Of a stretch of DNA of 64,000 bases, positions 9,845 through 22,300 are shown piece by piece (positions within the stretch are counted from its first letter, which is position 1; each line of letters starts with the position of its first letter). The notes under the pieces are model-generated. The model was not told the DNA's origin. It did not search any database and saw only the letters and a program-made list of their open reading frames with translations. The position numbers were made by a program, and so were the translations under genes. The DNA is from Litoditis marina (lineage: Eukaryota; Nematoda; Chromadorea; Rhabditida; Rhabditidae): assembly GCA_964036275.1 (NCBI GenBank), contig OZ038434.1:38029279-38093278 (forward strand). The letters are read 5' to 3'.

Positions 9845-12800
9845 CCCAACAGTTGCTCACCGTATGCTTACTGTGGTAGAGACGCCTACAATGACGAGAC
9901 ATGTCTGTGTTATCCTGGTTTCTCTGGGGACGGGTAAGTTTTTCATGTGTAAACGTAGAGATAAGTTTGAGCTCTGTTTTGATCTGGATGTTGTGAAAGT
10001 TCAAATACTTCTTCTTTGTATTCAAAAACTTTTTATAACACATCCAATTAGATGCGCTGCAATTTCGAACTTCAGCAGAATCGATAACGAGTGCTTACCT
10101 AGACAAATGCTTTTCGTAAGCCGACACAAGTAACTCTTTATGTTCTATGGCGGCTATCAAGAATTTCCCACTTTCAGATAACAACTTGTTTTTTCTGGGA
10201 CCTACATCATGTCCGTTTTTAGTCATTTCATCTTCTGCCGCGATAGGCTATTATACTTGAAACTACGTCTACCGGATTATATTGAGATTGAATACGTGAA
10301 TCTGGTCATTTGAACCGTTAAATTAGCAATGAGAATGCGATAAATAGTTCAGATGTTCGTTAACAACCAGGAAATTTGTCCTCCAACCAAACTTGTTTTT
10401 TTACTCAGGTACAACTGTACGGATGTGAACGAATGTCTGGACCCCAAGTTGTGCAGTGTCGACAAAAACCAAGGAACATGCACGAATACCGTTGGTACGT
10501 CGGCAGATTCGAATTTCAAACCAGTTAAAAATATGAAAACAAAAATCATCAACTCAACACGAAGCACAGAGAGATTAAGTAAACAAATTATATCACATGT
10601 TACATTAGTAACATGTTCACTGCGTTATAATCAATGGGGTATGAATGATAAAACGCGATATGACTGTAACAAGAATGAAATCACATGTTCACAACACACA
10701 CTGGTAAACAGGTGTATAAAATCACTCAAATATGGCAAAAAGATGTTCCGAGCCTGTTTCTGGTGTAGTATACGTGTTTCTACACGGGTTGGGCTATTTC
10801 TATTTAGATCACTCTGTAAACCAAATGACCATTGTTTTGCAGTATTTTCAGTCGACGGTAAACCATATATCAGATCGGTATTTCTACAGTAAAATTTGTT
10901 TTTTGTACAGGTTCGTATTACTGCCAATGTGAAAAGTTTTTCAACAGTTCCGGTTGTCAGTACTATCGTCCAAGACGACATTGCGCTGACCTATACAAAT
11001 ACTGGGGCATCAATATCAGCGGAGTACACACGTGAGTTTCACTGGAAATTGGCGAGGAAAACGTATAATAGTCTATTTTTGATCGGGCGAATGAAATAAG
11101 TTTTTGAAAAAAGTGATAGAAATAACATTTTTCCAGCATCAACCCGCCATACGCGATGGGATCTCGACCGGCCTTTTCGGACATTGAAGTTTACTGCGAT
11201 ATGGAGTCAGGCAAGCATCTTTCTTGCTTACAGATTAGTTTGTTGAGTCATGACTGAGTTGAAACATGTGACAAAAACGCAATCTTTTTTCCTGAAAAAT
11301 AGAGCTATTTTCGAGGGTAACACCATTATGTCTACGTTTCGGTAAAGCAATGTTTTCTTCATTCTGCACGATTTTTGAATACTACCATCCTCAACAACTT
11401 TGTGAGTAAACTAATTGTGAGGGGGCAACGCACATCTTAGCCTAGGTCAAGAAGAAATCAAATATAAATTATGTATTCGGAATTCTTCAAATTATGGAAA
11501 AAAAAACAGAATTTTCATTGAGAAAAAAATAAATATATAAATGAACATAGTGAATAAATATAATTGAAATGAAACAAACATTTCAGAGCAGGACGGCGAA
11601 AAGGGTGGCTGGACACTAATGTCACACGATTTTGGCAGTGGAATGGTCAACAAAACGTTGAAACAATATGAGGTATTTTCGGCCAATTACACGTGCAAAA
11701 ATGCAAGCCGGTTGCATATAAGAGACATCCATTTAAATAGTTTTTCAAAATTCAAATATAATGCAAATCTGGTCAATTTTTCATTTATTGCCGAGAAACC
11801 TGGAATATGGTCACTTTCTGGTTCCGTTTCGCAGACTTTATTGTCCAAATAAATGACGGGGGTCAATTATTTTCTTGAAGTCTGACAACGGTCATCGTGC
11901 GCAGCGCGGAGCGCTGCGCAGATTAGTTTTTGTTCAAAGGTCTGCAGACAATACAAAACAGATTATTACAATTTTCTTCAAAGTACGTCGACCATTTTCT
12001 TAGATTTTTGCATGAATCACTGAAGGGCAACACGTCTACAAGATACTGAGTTCACGTTCCAAGTAGAATTTATTCAGAGGAGTTAGAGGGCCCAACGTCT
12101 CGCAAAAATGGCTTCTGTGCGGGGCGGCGGCGGCGGCGGCTGCGGCGCCGGCGACAAAAGTGTCCGCCTCCTCAAATCTCGGCATAGTTTCGCACAAAAT
12201 TAACTTATTCAAAAAATACTTACATTTTTGAAAAGCTCTAAAAAAGTTGAGGTATACGTATTTTTCAGGTATGTCTGAAATTTGAATATTACGTGTGAGA
12301 GAGCCAAAAATGGTCTCGCAAAAAATCATGGATAGACCGGTTTCGTAAAAATAAAAATGAAAGAACAGTTTAACGTGTAGTAGGAAGACGTTTTCTAATG
12401 ACGAACTCATGACAGGCGGGTACAGCTTGGTTTTCACTCCTATTCACATGTCTCATTGGCGGATTGGATAAACGCTCTATTCACGCACGGCGAACGAAGG
12501 TTCGATTCCTGCCTGGAGTCTAGAGTGGAGAATTTGCTATCACTTGAACGAGGTTACAACTACACCAAACGTTCTGCACTACGGCACGGTTTAAAACTCC
12601 AATAGAAAAACGTAACTTTCCTTGTTTAGCTTATTGTTCAAAATATTATTTTTTATCAAAAATGACCGTTACTTCGTAACCATAGAAAAAGAGTTCAATT
12701 AGTATAAAAAACGAGTGTAAAGAAAGTAAAGATTAGTTTTGGATAAATATGTACAAGAAATATAAAAGAAGTCCAATAAAAATATTTTGAGGAAAATGCT

Positions 12801-15800
12801 AATCTCGCTTCTCTTGAAAACAACGGAGTATGAGCTAGATTAGTATAAAAAACGAGTGTAAAGAAAGTAAAGATTAGTTTTGGATAAATATGTACAAGAA
12901 ATATAAAAGAAGTCCAATAAAAATATTTTGAGGAAAACTCTAATCTCGCTCGGTTTAGAATTTCAAAAAAAGGATACCGAGTTTTTGGTTGTCGGAAGAA
13001 AACTTCTGACTGCGACTCACAATAATCTAGCTTATACTCCGTTGTTTTCAAGAGAAGCGAGATTAGCATTTTCCTCAAAATATTTTTATTGGACTTCTTT
13101 TATATTTCTTGTACATATTTATCCAAAACTAATCTTTACTTTCTTTACACTCGTTTTTTATACTAATTGAACTCTTTTTCTATGGTTACGAAGTAACGGT
13201 CATTTTTGATAAAAAAATAATATTTTTGAACAATAAGCTAAACAAGGAAAGTTATGTTTTTCTATTGGAGTTTTAAACCGTGCCGTAGTGCAGAACGTTT
13301 GGTGTAGTTGTAACCTCGTTCAAGTGATAGCAAATTCTCCACTCTAGACTCCAGGCAGGAATCGAACCTTCGTTCGCCGTGCGTGAATAGAGCGTTTATC
13401 CAATCCGCCAATGAGACATGTGAATAGGAGTGAAAACCAAGCTGTACCCGCCTGTCATGAGTTCGTCATTGGAAAACGTCTTCCTACTACACGTTAAACT
13501 GTTCTTTCATTTTTATTTTCACGAAACCGGTCTATCCATGATTTTTTGCGAGACCATTTTTGGCTCTCTCACACGTAATATTCAAATTTCAGACATACCT
13601 GAAAAATACGTATACCTCAACTTTTTTAGAGCTTTTCAAAAATGTAAGTATTTTTTGAATAAGTTAATTTTGTGCGAAACTATGCCGAGATTTGAGGAGG
13701 CGGACACTTTTGTCGCCGGCGCCGCAGCCGCCGCCGCCGCCGCCGCCCCGCACGGAAGCCATTTTTGCGAGACGTTGGGCCCTCTAACTCCTCTTAATAA
13801 ATTCTACTTGGAACGTGAACTTAGTATCTTGTAGACGTGTTGCCCTTCAGTGATTCATGCAAAAATCTAAGAAAATGGTCGACGTACTTTGAAGAAAATT
13901 GTAATAATCTGTTTTGTATTGTCTGCAGACCTTTGAACAAAAACTAATCTGCGCAGCGCTCCGCGCTGCGCACGATTATTGTGAGTCGCAGTCAGAAGTT
14001 TTCTTCCGACAACCAAAAACTCGGTATCCTTTTTTTGAAATTCTAAACCGAGCGAGATTAGAGTTTTCCTCAAAATATTTTTATTGGACTTCTTTTATAT
14101 TTCTTGTACATATTTATCCAAAACTAATCTTTACTTTCTTTACACTCGTTTTTTATACTAATTATTTTACACATTACTTTTGACAATCGTCAGTTACTTG
14201 CATACTGAAACTGATCACTGTCAAAACTGTATTTGCAAACCACCTGTCTCAGCCGGGAATCGAACCTGACCCCGTCAGTTCAAAAGCGCAGGCGCCAACC
14301 ACTACGCTACAGCGGCTACTGAGTGGATGCGCGAGTTTCTGTAAGACATGCCGGGAGCGCGCTAAGCCGCGGGCCACGTTAGCTGGGGGTGCCCCCAGAC
14401 CCCCGCGGACTTCTTTTTAATATGTCGAGAAAATTAATTTAAAAAAGTTCATTTCGTTTTTATTGGTCAATTTCATAAGTAACCGGGTTTCTTGATAACT
14501 TTACCGGTTTTTGGTAATATTTCAGGTTACCACATAGGTAACCGGTTGGTAACCCGAAAGATTATTTTGGTTACTGTACAAATAAACGGTAAAACCACAA
14601 TGAAAAATTAACAGGTAACCTATTTCTCATTTCAGGTTACCACGCGGTTACCTACTGAGGTAACCTAAAGATTAGTTTACTAAAAACTGGTAAGGGTACC
14701 AAATAAACCCGGTTACTTATTTAATTCATCGATCCAATTAGTTTTCATTATTCAAATCTGTCTCGTTATATGAGCGATCAGTACGATTTGGCTGACGCAT
14801 GTTATATCCGCGACAGTCGATGCCCTAACTACTGGCCCGGTAGCGCAGTGGCAGTGTGTCTGCCTTTTGCCCTGGCGCCCGCAGGTTCGATCCCGCAAAC
14901 ATTCTGACAGTGGTCAGAATTACACAGAATAAACGAGGCAATTCATTGACGAATGCCAAAAAACCAGAATATTAATTGACCGGCGTCAAAAAGCCCGTTT
15001 TCACTTCTGACAGTTGTCAGTAAGTTTTCTGACTAGAAACCGAAGATGTGGTCAGAATTGTGGGAAATTTGATGGAAACATGCTCCACGAAAAAATGACC
15101 AGATTGGCATAATATTTGAATTTTGAAAAACTATTTAAATGGACACCTCTTATATGTATGAAATATAGTGCGGGCCAAATTTGCAAATTTATTTTTCTCG
15201 CCGGAATCGAACCTGCGAGTAAAGTATTTGTAGCAGGGCGCTAACCACTGCCCTTTTAGTGCACATCGGTAAGCTTTGAATTCAAAGGACATGTGTGCGT
15301 ACACAGCGGAAAGTGACATATACGGTACCCTCACGCCTTTCCGTTGACAACCCGGTTGCATTTGAAAGCAACCACTAGTTTTGTACACATGCGATTTGGT
15401 TGCATTTTGGTTGCATGTGTAAACCGCCGGTGTTTTTCGAGTCGCTAGGACAGCACAAAAAATCCCGTAGTAAAATGTGCCTTCATTGGCATGTGTATTG
15501 GTACGTGAAACGTGGAGACGTAGCCAATACAGATCTCTGAGTTGTAAACATATTACTAGCAAACCACAACATAGCAGGTAAAACGAGAATGGATGTGTGT
15601 TTTTTTTGCTATTTTGCCGAAACGTGCTCAAGCTTTCCTTCTACACTTGAGCCACAACTTTCAGATCGGATTTGGTTTTCCTAGAGACCAAAATATTTGG
15701 CTGGGGCTGCAAATTATCAATGGTATGACACAGGAAATGAACACCAGGTAATAAAAAAGATAGTTTGAGCTGGGGAATGCTTTTCTGGAACGTTCGTATC

Positions 15801-18288
15801 TTAATTCATATTTCGAAAAGTGGCCAAGAAAACACTGGTTGAGTTTAAATACATTGCAAACACGTTCTGATTTTGTTTGTGTTTTTTTCGCTGATATGAC
15901 AAGATTCTCTTGGTTGCCGGAAAAGTTACAATTAACAAAATGACTGTTCGTGGCTTTTTCTGTACCTGAATACACAGTTGTTCTTATTCTACGTGGACTT
16001 ACACTGCTAGCAGTCGACAAAGTTGTGTTATGCATGTGTTTCATCTACATGAAATTATTCATGATGGTAGTACGTACTGAATTGCGTACGTATTGGATTG
16101 CAGTTGGATGTTGTTTTCTAATGTTAATGCTAGATGTTCAATGTAAGAGTGACAGATCGATTTTCGACGACGTAACTTCGAAATGATGCTTTTTGCGAAG
16201 CTAGGATAACATTCTATTTTGCTTCCAGTTTATTGTTGAACCTTCATCGTTGCGCGCATGAAGGGCACAAAGCGAAGACCACCTGGTGCAAGTACAAGCA
16301 TTTCTCTGTAGCCGGATCCGAAAACAACTATTCGGTTACTATTCCAGAGGTGAGACATTTCAGGTTACTATTCCTGAGTAAGACATAATCTCTGTGATGA
16401 TTTTTGTCCGAGCAATTTGCATCTATAACAGAACTGTTGCGGAATGGAGAGGCAGTACTGAGGAGTCCTACCCCTCAATGTCGGTAAAGGAAAAGTTTTT
16501 CGAGTATGCAGGAGTCTATGATCCCGTCTGTGAGCCATATTAGGTATGGCCAGCAGTTTCTTGGACTACATTCTTTAATCGAGTAATTTCACGGATGATG
16601 GTAATCAAAAGGCTATCTCGGAGATGCATATTGAGCATGGCTCGTCCTATTTCGACACGCACGTCACTAAGTTGATTCACGGATATTATCGAAACGAAGT
16701 GGGTGACGATTAGGCAGGAACACATTGAGCGGATGTCTCCTATTGAAAACTGCAAGTGTTTCTCTCCGAACTTCAACAAACATAGTTTATTTATATAAAC
16801 TCATCCTTGTGACACTTTGAACCCTCTATTGATGTTTCAACTCAAGTAATAGGTTGTAGTTTAAAGCGTTTGAGCTTAATTGTCACCCACTCCGACGCCC
16901 AGTGTTTACAAGCCGGGAGCCTCATTAAGATTTCCGTTTAACACCTCCTTTCCCTCTTCGAAAACAAAAGGTTCTAGGTGTGTAAGGGATCTGAGCACGA
17001 GTACTACGACGGATGGGCAAGATGGGACTTAACCAAACCGGGACCCCAATTCATCGCATACGACACACCGAAACCCGGTTGGTTTGAGATTACCATACTG
17101 CAAATCTCCCTTTTCGTTGGCCTGTCAACGATTTCGACCTATGTAGTACTTTGAACGGGATGAATTTTTTCCTTTCCAAATTGTCTTGGATGTTAAAATG
17201 AAGAAAATTTCTATTTATATGAGTATAATACGACTAAATTAATTGTCGTTGAGATATTTTCATTGCGCGGTGCGCGCGCATGTTGTTCATCGTTATTTTA
17301 ATTGTTCATTTTGCGAGGTCGTTTCTCAGCTACCGGTCGCATCAAAACCCGAATGTTGGTGTATACGCTATGAATGTTCACCGTATAACAATAATCATAA
17401 TCATGGTGAACACTGTATAATTATGAGAATGATCATCATTACAGAAAGCTTCTGCTCCGAGACCTTTCAAAGAACCGGTTGGTGGTTTGACCCCAACGAC
17501 AGATGTGGAGCCGCTAATCTGAATGGGGTTGGTTTTGTAGTCGTCGCCAACGGAAAAGCGGAAGGGCACTGTTACTCACTTTCCGCTGTATACGCACACA
17601 TGTCTTCGATTCCGAAGATTTCCGGTTGTGTACTCGAATAGTGAAGTGGTTAGCGCCCTGCTACAAATATCTTGCTAGTTGTATAAAAAATGTATAAATT
17701 TTGCACCCACCATTGTCAGTTACCCCGATTCCCGTTACATTAAAGTATAGTAGTGGTATACCTTAATTCATGCCACTCTGGTATCGTGATGCAATTTGCC
17801 AGTAAGCGCAATATCGCGGACAAGCCGTCTTCGGCTCACCGGGAAGCCGGCATTTGTTTCATTCATCGATATTAGTCAGCCGTGCTGGCCTAAACGCAAC
17901 CTATACTCCGACAATTTCCAGCCAGTTGGCCATCCACTTTCGTAGCAGCCCCAATGCGAGAGTGTCCAGGTCACAAAAAAGAAGATTTCTGCCGCCTCAT
18001 TGATCTGCATGCCATTTTTTGGCCGTTTTTCTACACTGCGTGTATTTGTTGATTGAAATGACACACTAGTAACCACATGATCACTCGTTCTAAAGTTGAA
18101 AGCACACCTTCAGAGAAACAACAACTGTTTGTTTGCAGGCGCGCTACTCGTGTGACAACATGCCGGTGGGATCGAACGGGGCCACTTATCTGTTCTGGTC
18201 CGGTTCCCCATTGGGAGATGCCTGGTTGTACCTCCGTCCCACCGCCTATCCCAACTACGATCCTCATCCAGTAACGCCTATGAACTGA
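9845..18288 (+). CDS. Secreted EGF / fibrinogen C-terminal domain protein (5' end missing)
   Basis: Ten exons join in phase: 9845-9933, 10409-10494, 10911-11031, 11137-11210, 11587-11672, 15665-15747, 16229-16349, 16978-17077, 17445-17527, 18139-18288 (TGA). They give about 330 residues. Exon 1 is an EGF-like module. Exons 2-3 form a second one beginning with the calcium-binding-EGF signature DVNEC. From RHCADL onward is a fibrinogen-related domain: SGVHTINP, VYCDME, GGWTLM, NIWLGL, FSVAGSENNYSV, then GWWFDPNDRCGAANLNG and YLFWSG near the end. Both canonical disulfide pairs are visible. The usual acidic calcium loop before the second pair is not evident. Intron 4 starts with GC (AG|GCAAGC), and the phase supports it. 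The signal peptide was not found. Fibrinogen-domain proteins of this layout often act as extracellular lectins or adhesion factors; that role here is inference. Confidence 0.9.
11890..14165. repeat. Large nested inverted repeat inside an intron
   Basis: About 11898-12835 is repeated in inverse orientation at about 13030-13975. The centre (about 12836-13024) is itself inverted at about 13977-14163. The outer junction is the palindrome gcgcagcgcggagcgctgcgc. Each arm carries a tRNA-like pol III promoter stretch (B box ggttcgattcc near 12510 and its inverse near 13365) and a (gcc)n run that reads as poly-alanine. The element lies wholly within the intron 11673-15664 of the fibrinogen-domain gene. 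Confidence 0.85.
14235..14325 (-). repeat. tRNA-like SINE fragment
   Basis: On the minus strand an A box is followed by the B box ggttcgattcccgg. The arms do not make a full cloverleaf, so this is a tRNA-derived repeat and not a tRNA gene. Confidence 0.5.
14455..14740. repeat. GGTAACC-rich element
   Basis: The word ggttacc/ggtaacc occurs many times in both orientations between flanking accgggtt words. Its style resembles the element at 59452-59662. Confidence 0.5.
14832..14905 (+). repeat. tRNA-derived SINE head
   Basis: Begins ggcccggtagcgcagtgg (A box) and has the B box ggttcgatccc 50 bases later. The acceptor stem does not close. The tail attctgacagtggtcagaat is a palindrome. Not a functional tRNA. 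Confidence 0.55.
15165..15345 (-). repeat. tRNA-derived SINE, family S
   Basis: Reverse-complement copy of the family best seen at 37305-37495. The tRNA-like part lies at about 15190-15265 and the non-tRNA part, with the 'cacacatgt' and 'tttccgctgtgta' words, at about 15280-15345. Confidence 0.65.
17540..17715 (+). repeat. tRNA-derived SINE, family S
   Basis: Starts 12 bases after the exon ending at 17527 with the gtcgtcgccaacgg head, continues through tttccgctgtatacgcacac and the A box gtggttagcgc, and is truncated before the B box. Confidence 0.6.
17915..18015. repeat. Foldback repeat M1 copy
   Basis: Carries the family words ccagttggccatccac and gcctcattgatctgcat, and is degenerate. Best copies of the family are at 48010-48155 and 29000-29110. 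Confidence 0.5.
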
Positions 18289-18305
18289 TGTTCGCAGAAG
18301 ATCGA

Positions 18306-18311
18306 AATAAA
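18306..18311 (+). promoter_or_regulatory. Poly(A) signal of the fibrinogen-domain gene
   Basis: AATAAA begins 18 bases after the stop codon ending at 18288. It is followed by a second A/T-rich word. Confidence 0.6.
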
Positions 18312-18379
18312 ATAATGAGCAGTCTCTTTCACATTGCTGACAATTCATAACCGATAAAACAATAGTATGAAAATATGTG

Positions 18380-18660
18380 CTCGGTGAAAGCTGCCACTCA
18401 AAATCGTTTTGACCCTAATTCAAGACGATTTTTTGGTAAGGTGGAAACACGTATAACAGCTCTCGAGCTTGAATGTGCAGTGAAGTGAAAGCAATGCCAT
18501 TTTCACTCATCGTTTGTCAGAAGACGGTGGTAAGTCTTCTCGTCCTGGTTTCCCAGTTCTCAGAGGGGTTCAAATGATGATGATCCAACCTACTGAGAAC
18601 AACAGCAAAATCGTTTTGAATCAGGGTCGAAACGATTTTGAGTGGCACCTCTCACTGACC
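18380..18660. repeat. Foldback element in the intergenic region
   Basis: The arms ctgccactcaaaatcgtttt at about 18391 and its complement at about 18630-18650 are inverted copies about 40 bp long. The 141-codon open frame starting at 18514 runs through one arm and has no recognised domain, so I do not call it a gene. Confidence 0.6.
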
Positions 18661-19309
18661 ACATATTTCCATAATAGCATCCAAAAAATAGTAATGACAA
18701 CAAATACTTCTGTTGTGAAAAAATGTAACAATGATGAAGAAATACCTGTTACACGCACAAATTGGTACAAAGGAAAAGAAAGAAAAGATGGATTTTCCGC
18801 AATGTTGAACACATATGAGTTGAAAGAAGAAGTGATTCGTTGTTGGAACGGAACACCCTCCTTTTATCTATTTCTATCAGAATCTCACAAATACGTTCCG
18901 AAGTATTGGAGAAAACTATATCACTTCGAAATGTTGTGATCAAGAACTAGTCTGCAAGTCGCTTGGTGCAATTTGTAAGACTCAAACATAATATAACGCC
19001 TCAAATGAGGAAATAAGAAGAATAAGGAAATCAAATAAGGATTAAGGAAACTATATGTGTAATTGTATTTAAAATTGAACCTTAAACCTAAACAAGTCAG
19101 CGAACAAGTGAATCCAAACGTTCAACACGTCAATTGGGATCTGTAACCTTGTACATGTAACACAACAGTGAAGGTAACTGGAATCTTCGGTTTTCCAACA
19201 TGAACAAGATAACTTCTTGTCAATTTGATTTCACATGTTGGTTCGAAAAACAAACTGTTGAAACACACTACTTTCAGTTGACTTTGCCAAGCTGCACCGC
19301 GAGGTTGCT
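18661..19309. other. Intergenic DNA before TM-A
   Basis: AT-rich, with no supported gene. The promoter of TM-A should lie in the last part. No clear TATA box was found. Confidence 0.4.
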
Positions 19310-22300
19310 ATGAAGCTGTTTGCCGTGGGTATGTTATTTCCCATCTGAAATCCATTCTCGTCATATAGTTTCGGTCATTCCTACTGAGACTCGGCATCGT
19401 GCCAATGAATATTCCAGGCTGTTTTTACCCCATTGGTGCTTCTCAAAAAAAGTGCAAATCTCTGTTAGAGGTTGTTCAGTTCCATAAAAACATTTATATG
19501 TAAAATTTCTTTAGAATACTAATGCCTGCTCTGAGACATAATAGTCATCCGAAAATCTTGGCACAATGCCAATGGGTCTTAGTGGGTATCAGATCAACTA
19601 TAGTTGTTTGTTTTCTTACAAATTGTAATTTTCATAATTTTACCATGATACGGCATTACATTTTTTTCTTTTTCTCTAGTTTACAATGTAGATTAATACA
19701 CTTTACTCTGAAGATAATCAATATTAAGTTTTTCATAAGTAGTATATATCATTCCTAGTCCATTCATTTATTTACGTATCAACAATATTCTATTGAACAT
19801 ATTTTCAATAGCCTCTTTCTGTTTGTTCTGATGTGTTTTACAGCAGTGTGTTTATTCTATCTATTAGTGGTCACACTTTCTGCGAAAAAGTGTAGAAAGG
19901 ACGAAGTTTTCATGAATGGAAAATCCCCATCAGAGATGAAGGTCAAATCGGGACCGGGACGGGGAAAGCTGAAGGTAGACTCTCTATTTCCTCAACGAAG
20001 ACATGAATTAACTTAGTCAGTCGATTGAACACTCACAACCATTGACGCCAATTTCCTGCTATTGGCAGAGTACAAAAGCAAGATAGAACGCAGGCAAATG
20101 AGGCGGGAGGCAGGCTAAACAGTATGCGTCTCTTTGACCTGCTCACTCTCTCGTCGAGGTTGATACAAAAATGCTGGCTAATTGGCTGGGAATCGTCTAA
20201 GAATGCATGTGAACGAGCATTGATTAATTTTCGAAATCCTCCCAGTAGCCGCATTGAAAATCCTCCCAATAATTGATGTACACATGTATTCCAGAAAACA
20301 GTGAAGCTATACTTCCTCCTTCCCTACCTTTTTGGCAGTGAAAAGTTATCATTTCCGGTATATACGTACACATTTGCAGTACTGCGGTGAGAGAATCATA
20401 TTTTCGTGACAAACTAAAAGCAAGTAGAAAAATACGTGAAGTTTTTTCAGTTGATAAAAAAATATTGACGATTTTCATTTTCAGGAAGTTGGGAAAGATA
20501 GTATGTGCGGCTACTCAATAACATATGACGACACATTGACCTGCAAGAACATGAACATAACTTATGTGGAATACCCGCCAACACCAACGACGGTCAGTGT
20601 TGCAATAAAAACGATACGGTGTAACTGACTTTTTGCTGTGTTCTACTGTGTCACTTAACGACTTCGAACCGGAACCACTAATTAGTTTCTAGGCTAGGCA
20701 GGTCTCATTCTCCGTAAGTCTCTCGCCGTGTATTTCTGTGTAGTTTGATCCCATTCCTTTCCGGTTGGACGGAGTTTTCCTATCGTAATCAAAATACAAC
20801 GAAAAACTAACATACATAGGGCATCTTGTTCTTGTTCTTGCTATTCAGATTCGTCTGCGTTTAGAAAGATACCGTGTGCTCAGTGGGAAAGAACAAAACT
20901 GTTTGTCTTTGTACTTGGAGTGGCTGTAATGATATCGACAACATGCTGAATGTTAGTTTCCTCTCCAAATGTTTTTTTTCATCTGTTTCGTTTACATTTT
21001 TTTCAGATAAGGACCATAACTGAATTGTAGTTTGAACTCAATATATGTTTCTTTCAAGAAATTTAACCAAAACGTATCACGATCAATCTCCATAAAGCGG
21101 TTGACCAAACTTTTGTTGTAGTTCGATCTCGATAAACATCGTCATTAACGAAAACTGGCGGGAAAACAAGGAGATCAACATACAAATACAACAATATAGT
21201 GTTACATGCACCGTGGGTTTGGAATATGCGAACCTTCTATTTGATTTTACGACGTATTCAACCATGCTGAGCTCACAAGTAAGACTCTAAAAGAATATAG
21301 CTATATTGACTAACCCGTTTCATCGGGGGTTTTTTTCTGAGAAAAAAAATTTTCGATCACTATTTTGATTTTTAGAGCGCCTTATTTCACGAATTTGTTC
21401 ACAAAACCGAGAACAAAACGGTGTTTGCAGGAAATGACAAAAATATAGAAACACGTAGGTGAGTTACTTCAGTATAACTGATTTCTTCCAACCATAGTTG
21501 AAAGGAATATTTTTTTGTGTAATAAGACTTTTCGGAAACAGCTTCCCGATCAAAAGCCATTGAACTCGGGAAACAGGCGCTGTTCCGCAGGAAAACTGTC
21601 ACCAGAGAACAACTGTGTACAGTAACTTAGTAACCTTCCGCAATTTGACGACAATTCATTTTTCACAAAGTTAATGTGAATATACAAGACTATTTTCAGT
21701 GATATGGGAGATCGTTTGAAGATTGTCAAGTGTTTATTTCTCAGTGTCAGCCAGAACCATTTGGGTGGGTTCAATTCCAGAGAACTATAGGGTTTGCTCT
21801 TTTCAACACCAGTCTTGACGGTATATGTTGTTATCAGACTATGTTTTTAATTTGAACCCGTGGTATTTCGATCGAGAATCGTGAATTATGATGCGTTTTT
21901 AGATTAAACCACAACTATCCTGCTTATTTTTCGTAATGGTTCAAGACAGATTACAGAACAAGATGCGGAGTAATTCATTACCCCTTTCCAGAAGTGGAAA
22001 TTTACGACGTTGTGCAGGGCAAAATGGAAAAGTGGAACGAGTTCGAAGCAAAAAACACGAAGTCAGTTCATATGCACAAAATTTTTGGTTTCACCTCAAT
22101 TCGGATCAGAATTGGACGTTTTCCGCGTGACCAGTAGGTAAACAATGAAACAAATGTCAGTATGAGGTTGGCCCACATAACACTGTGACATTGCCTCTGT
22201 TACATAGCGCGGTTTACATTTTACATTAATGTGTTATTACTCAATGGAATGAACATTTTCACTGTTTAGGGTGAACGAACGGTTGCATGATAACTGATCT

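Noticed and set aside
12036..13834. Two 133-134-codon open frames with poly-alanine, in inverse orientation
   Set aside because: They are the two arms of one inverted repeat. The alanine run is a (gcc)n repeat and there is no domain or conserved splice structure.
14832..14905. Possible functional tRNA gene
   Set aside because: A and B boxes are present but the acceptor stem does not close, and the 3' side runs into a SINE tail. No true tRNA was found in the window.
18514..18939. 141-codon open frame between the fibrinogen-domain gene and TM-A
   Set aside because: It begins inside a foldback element, has no signal, domain or splice partner, and no second copy supports it.
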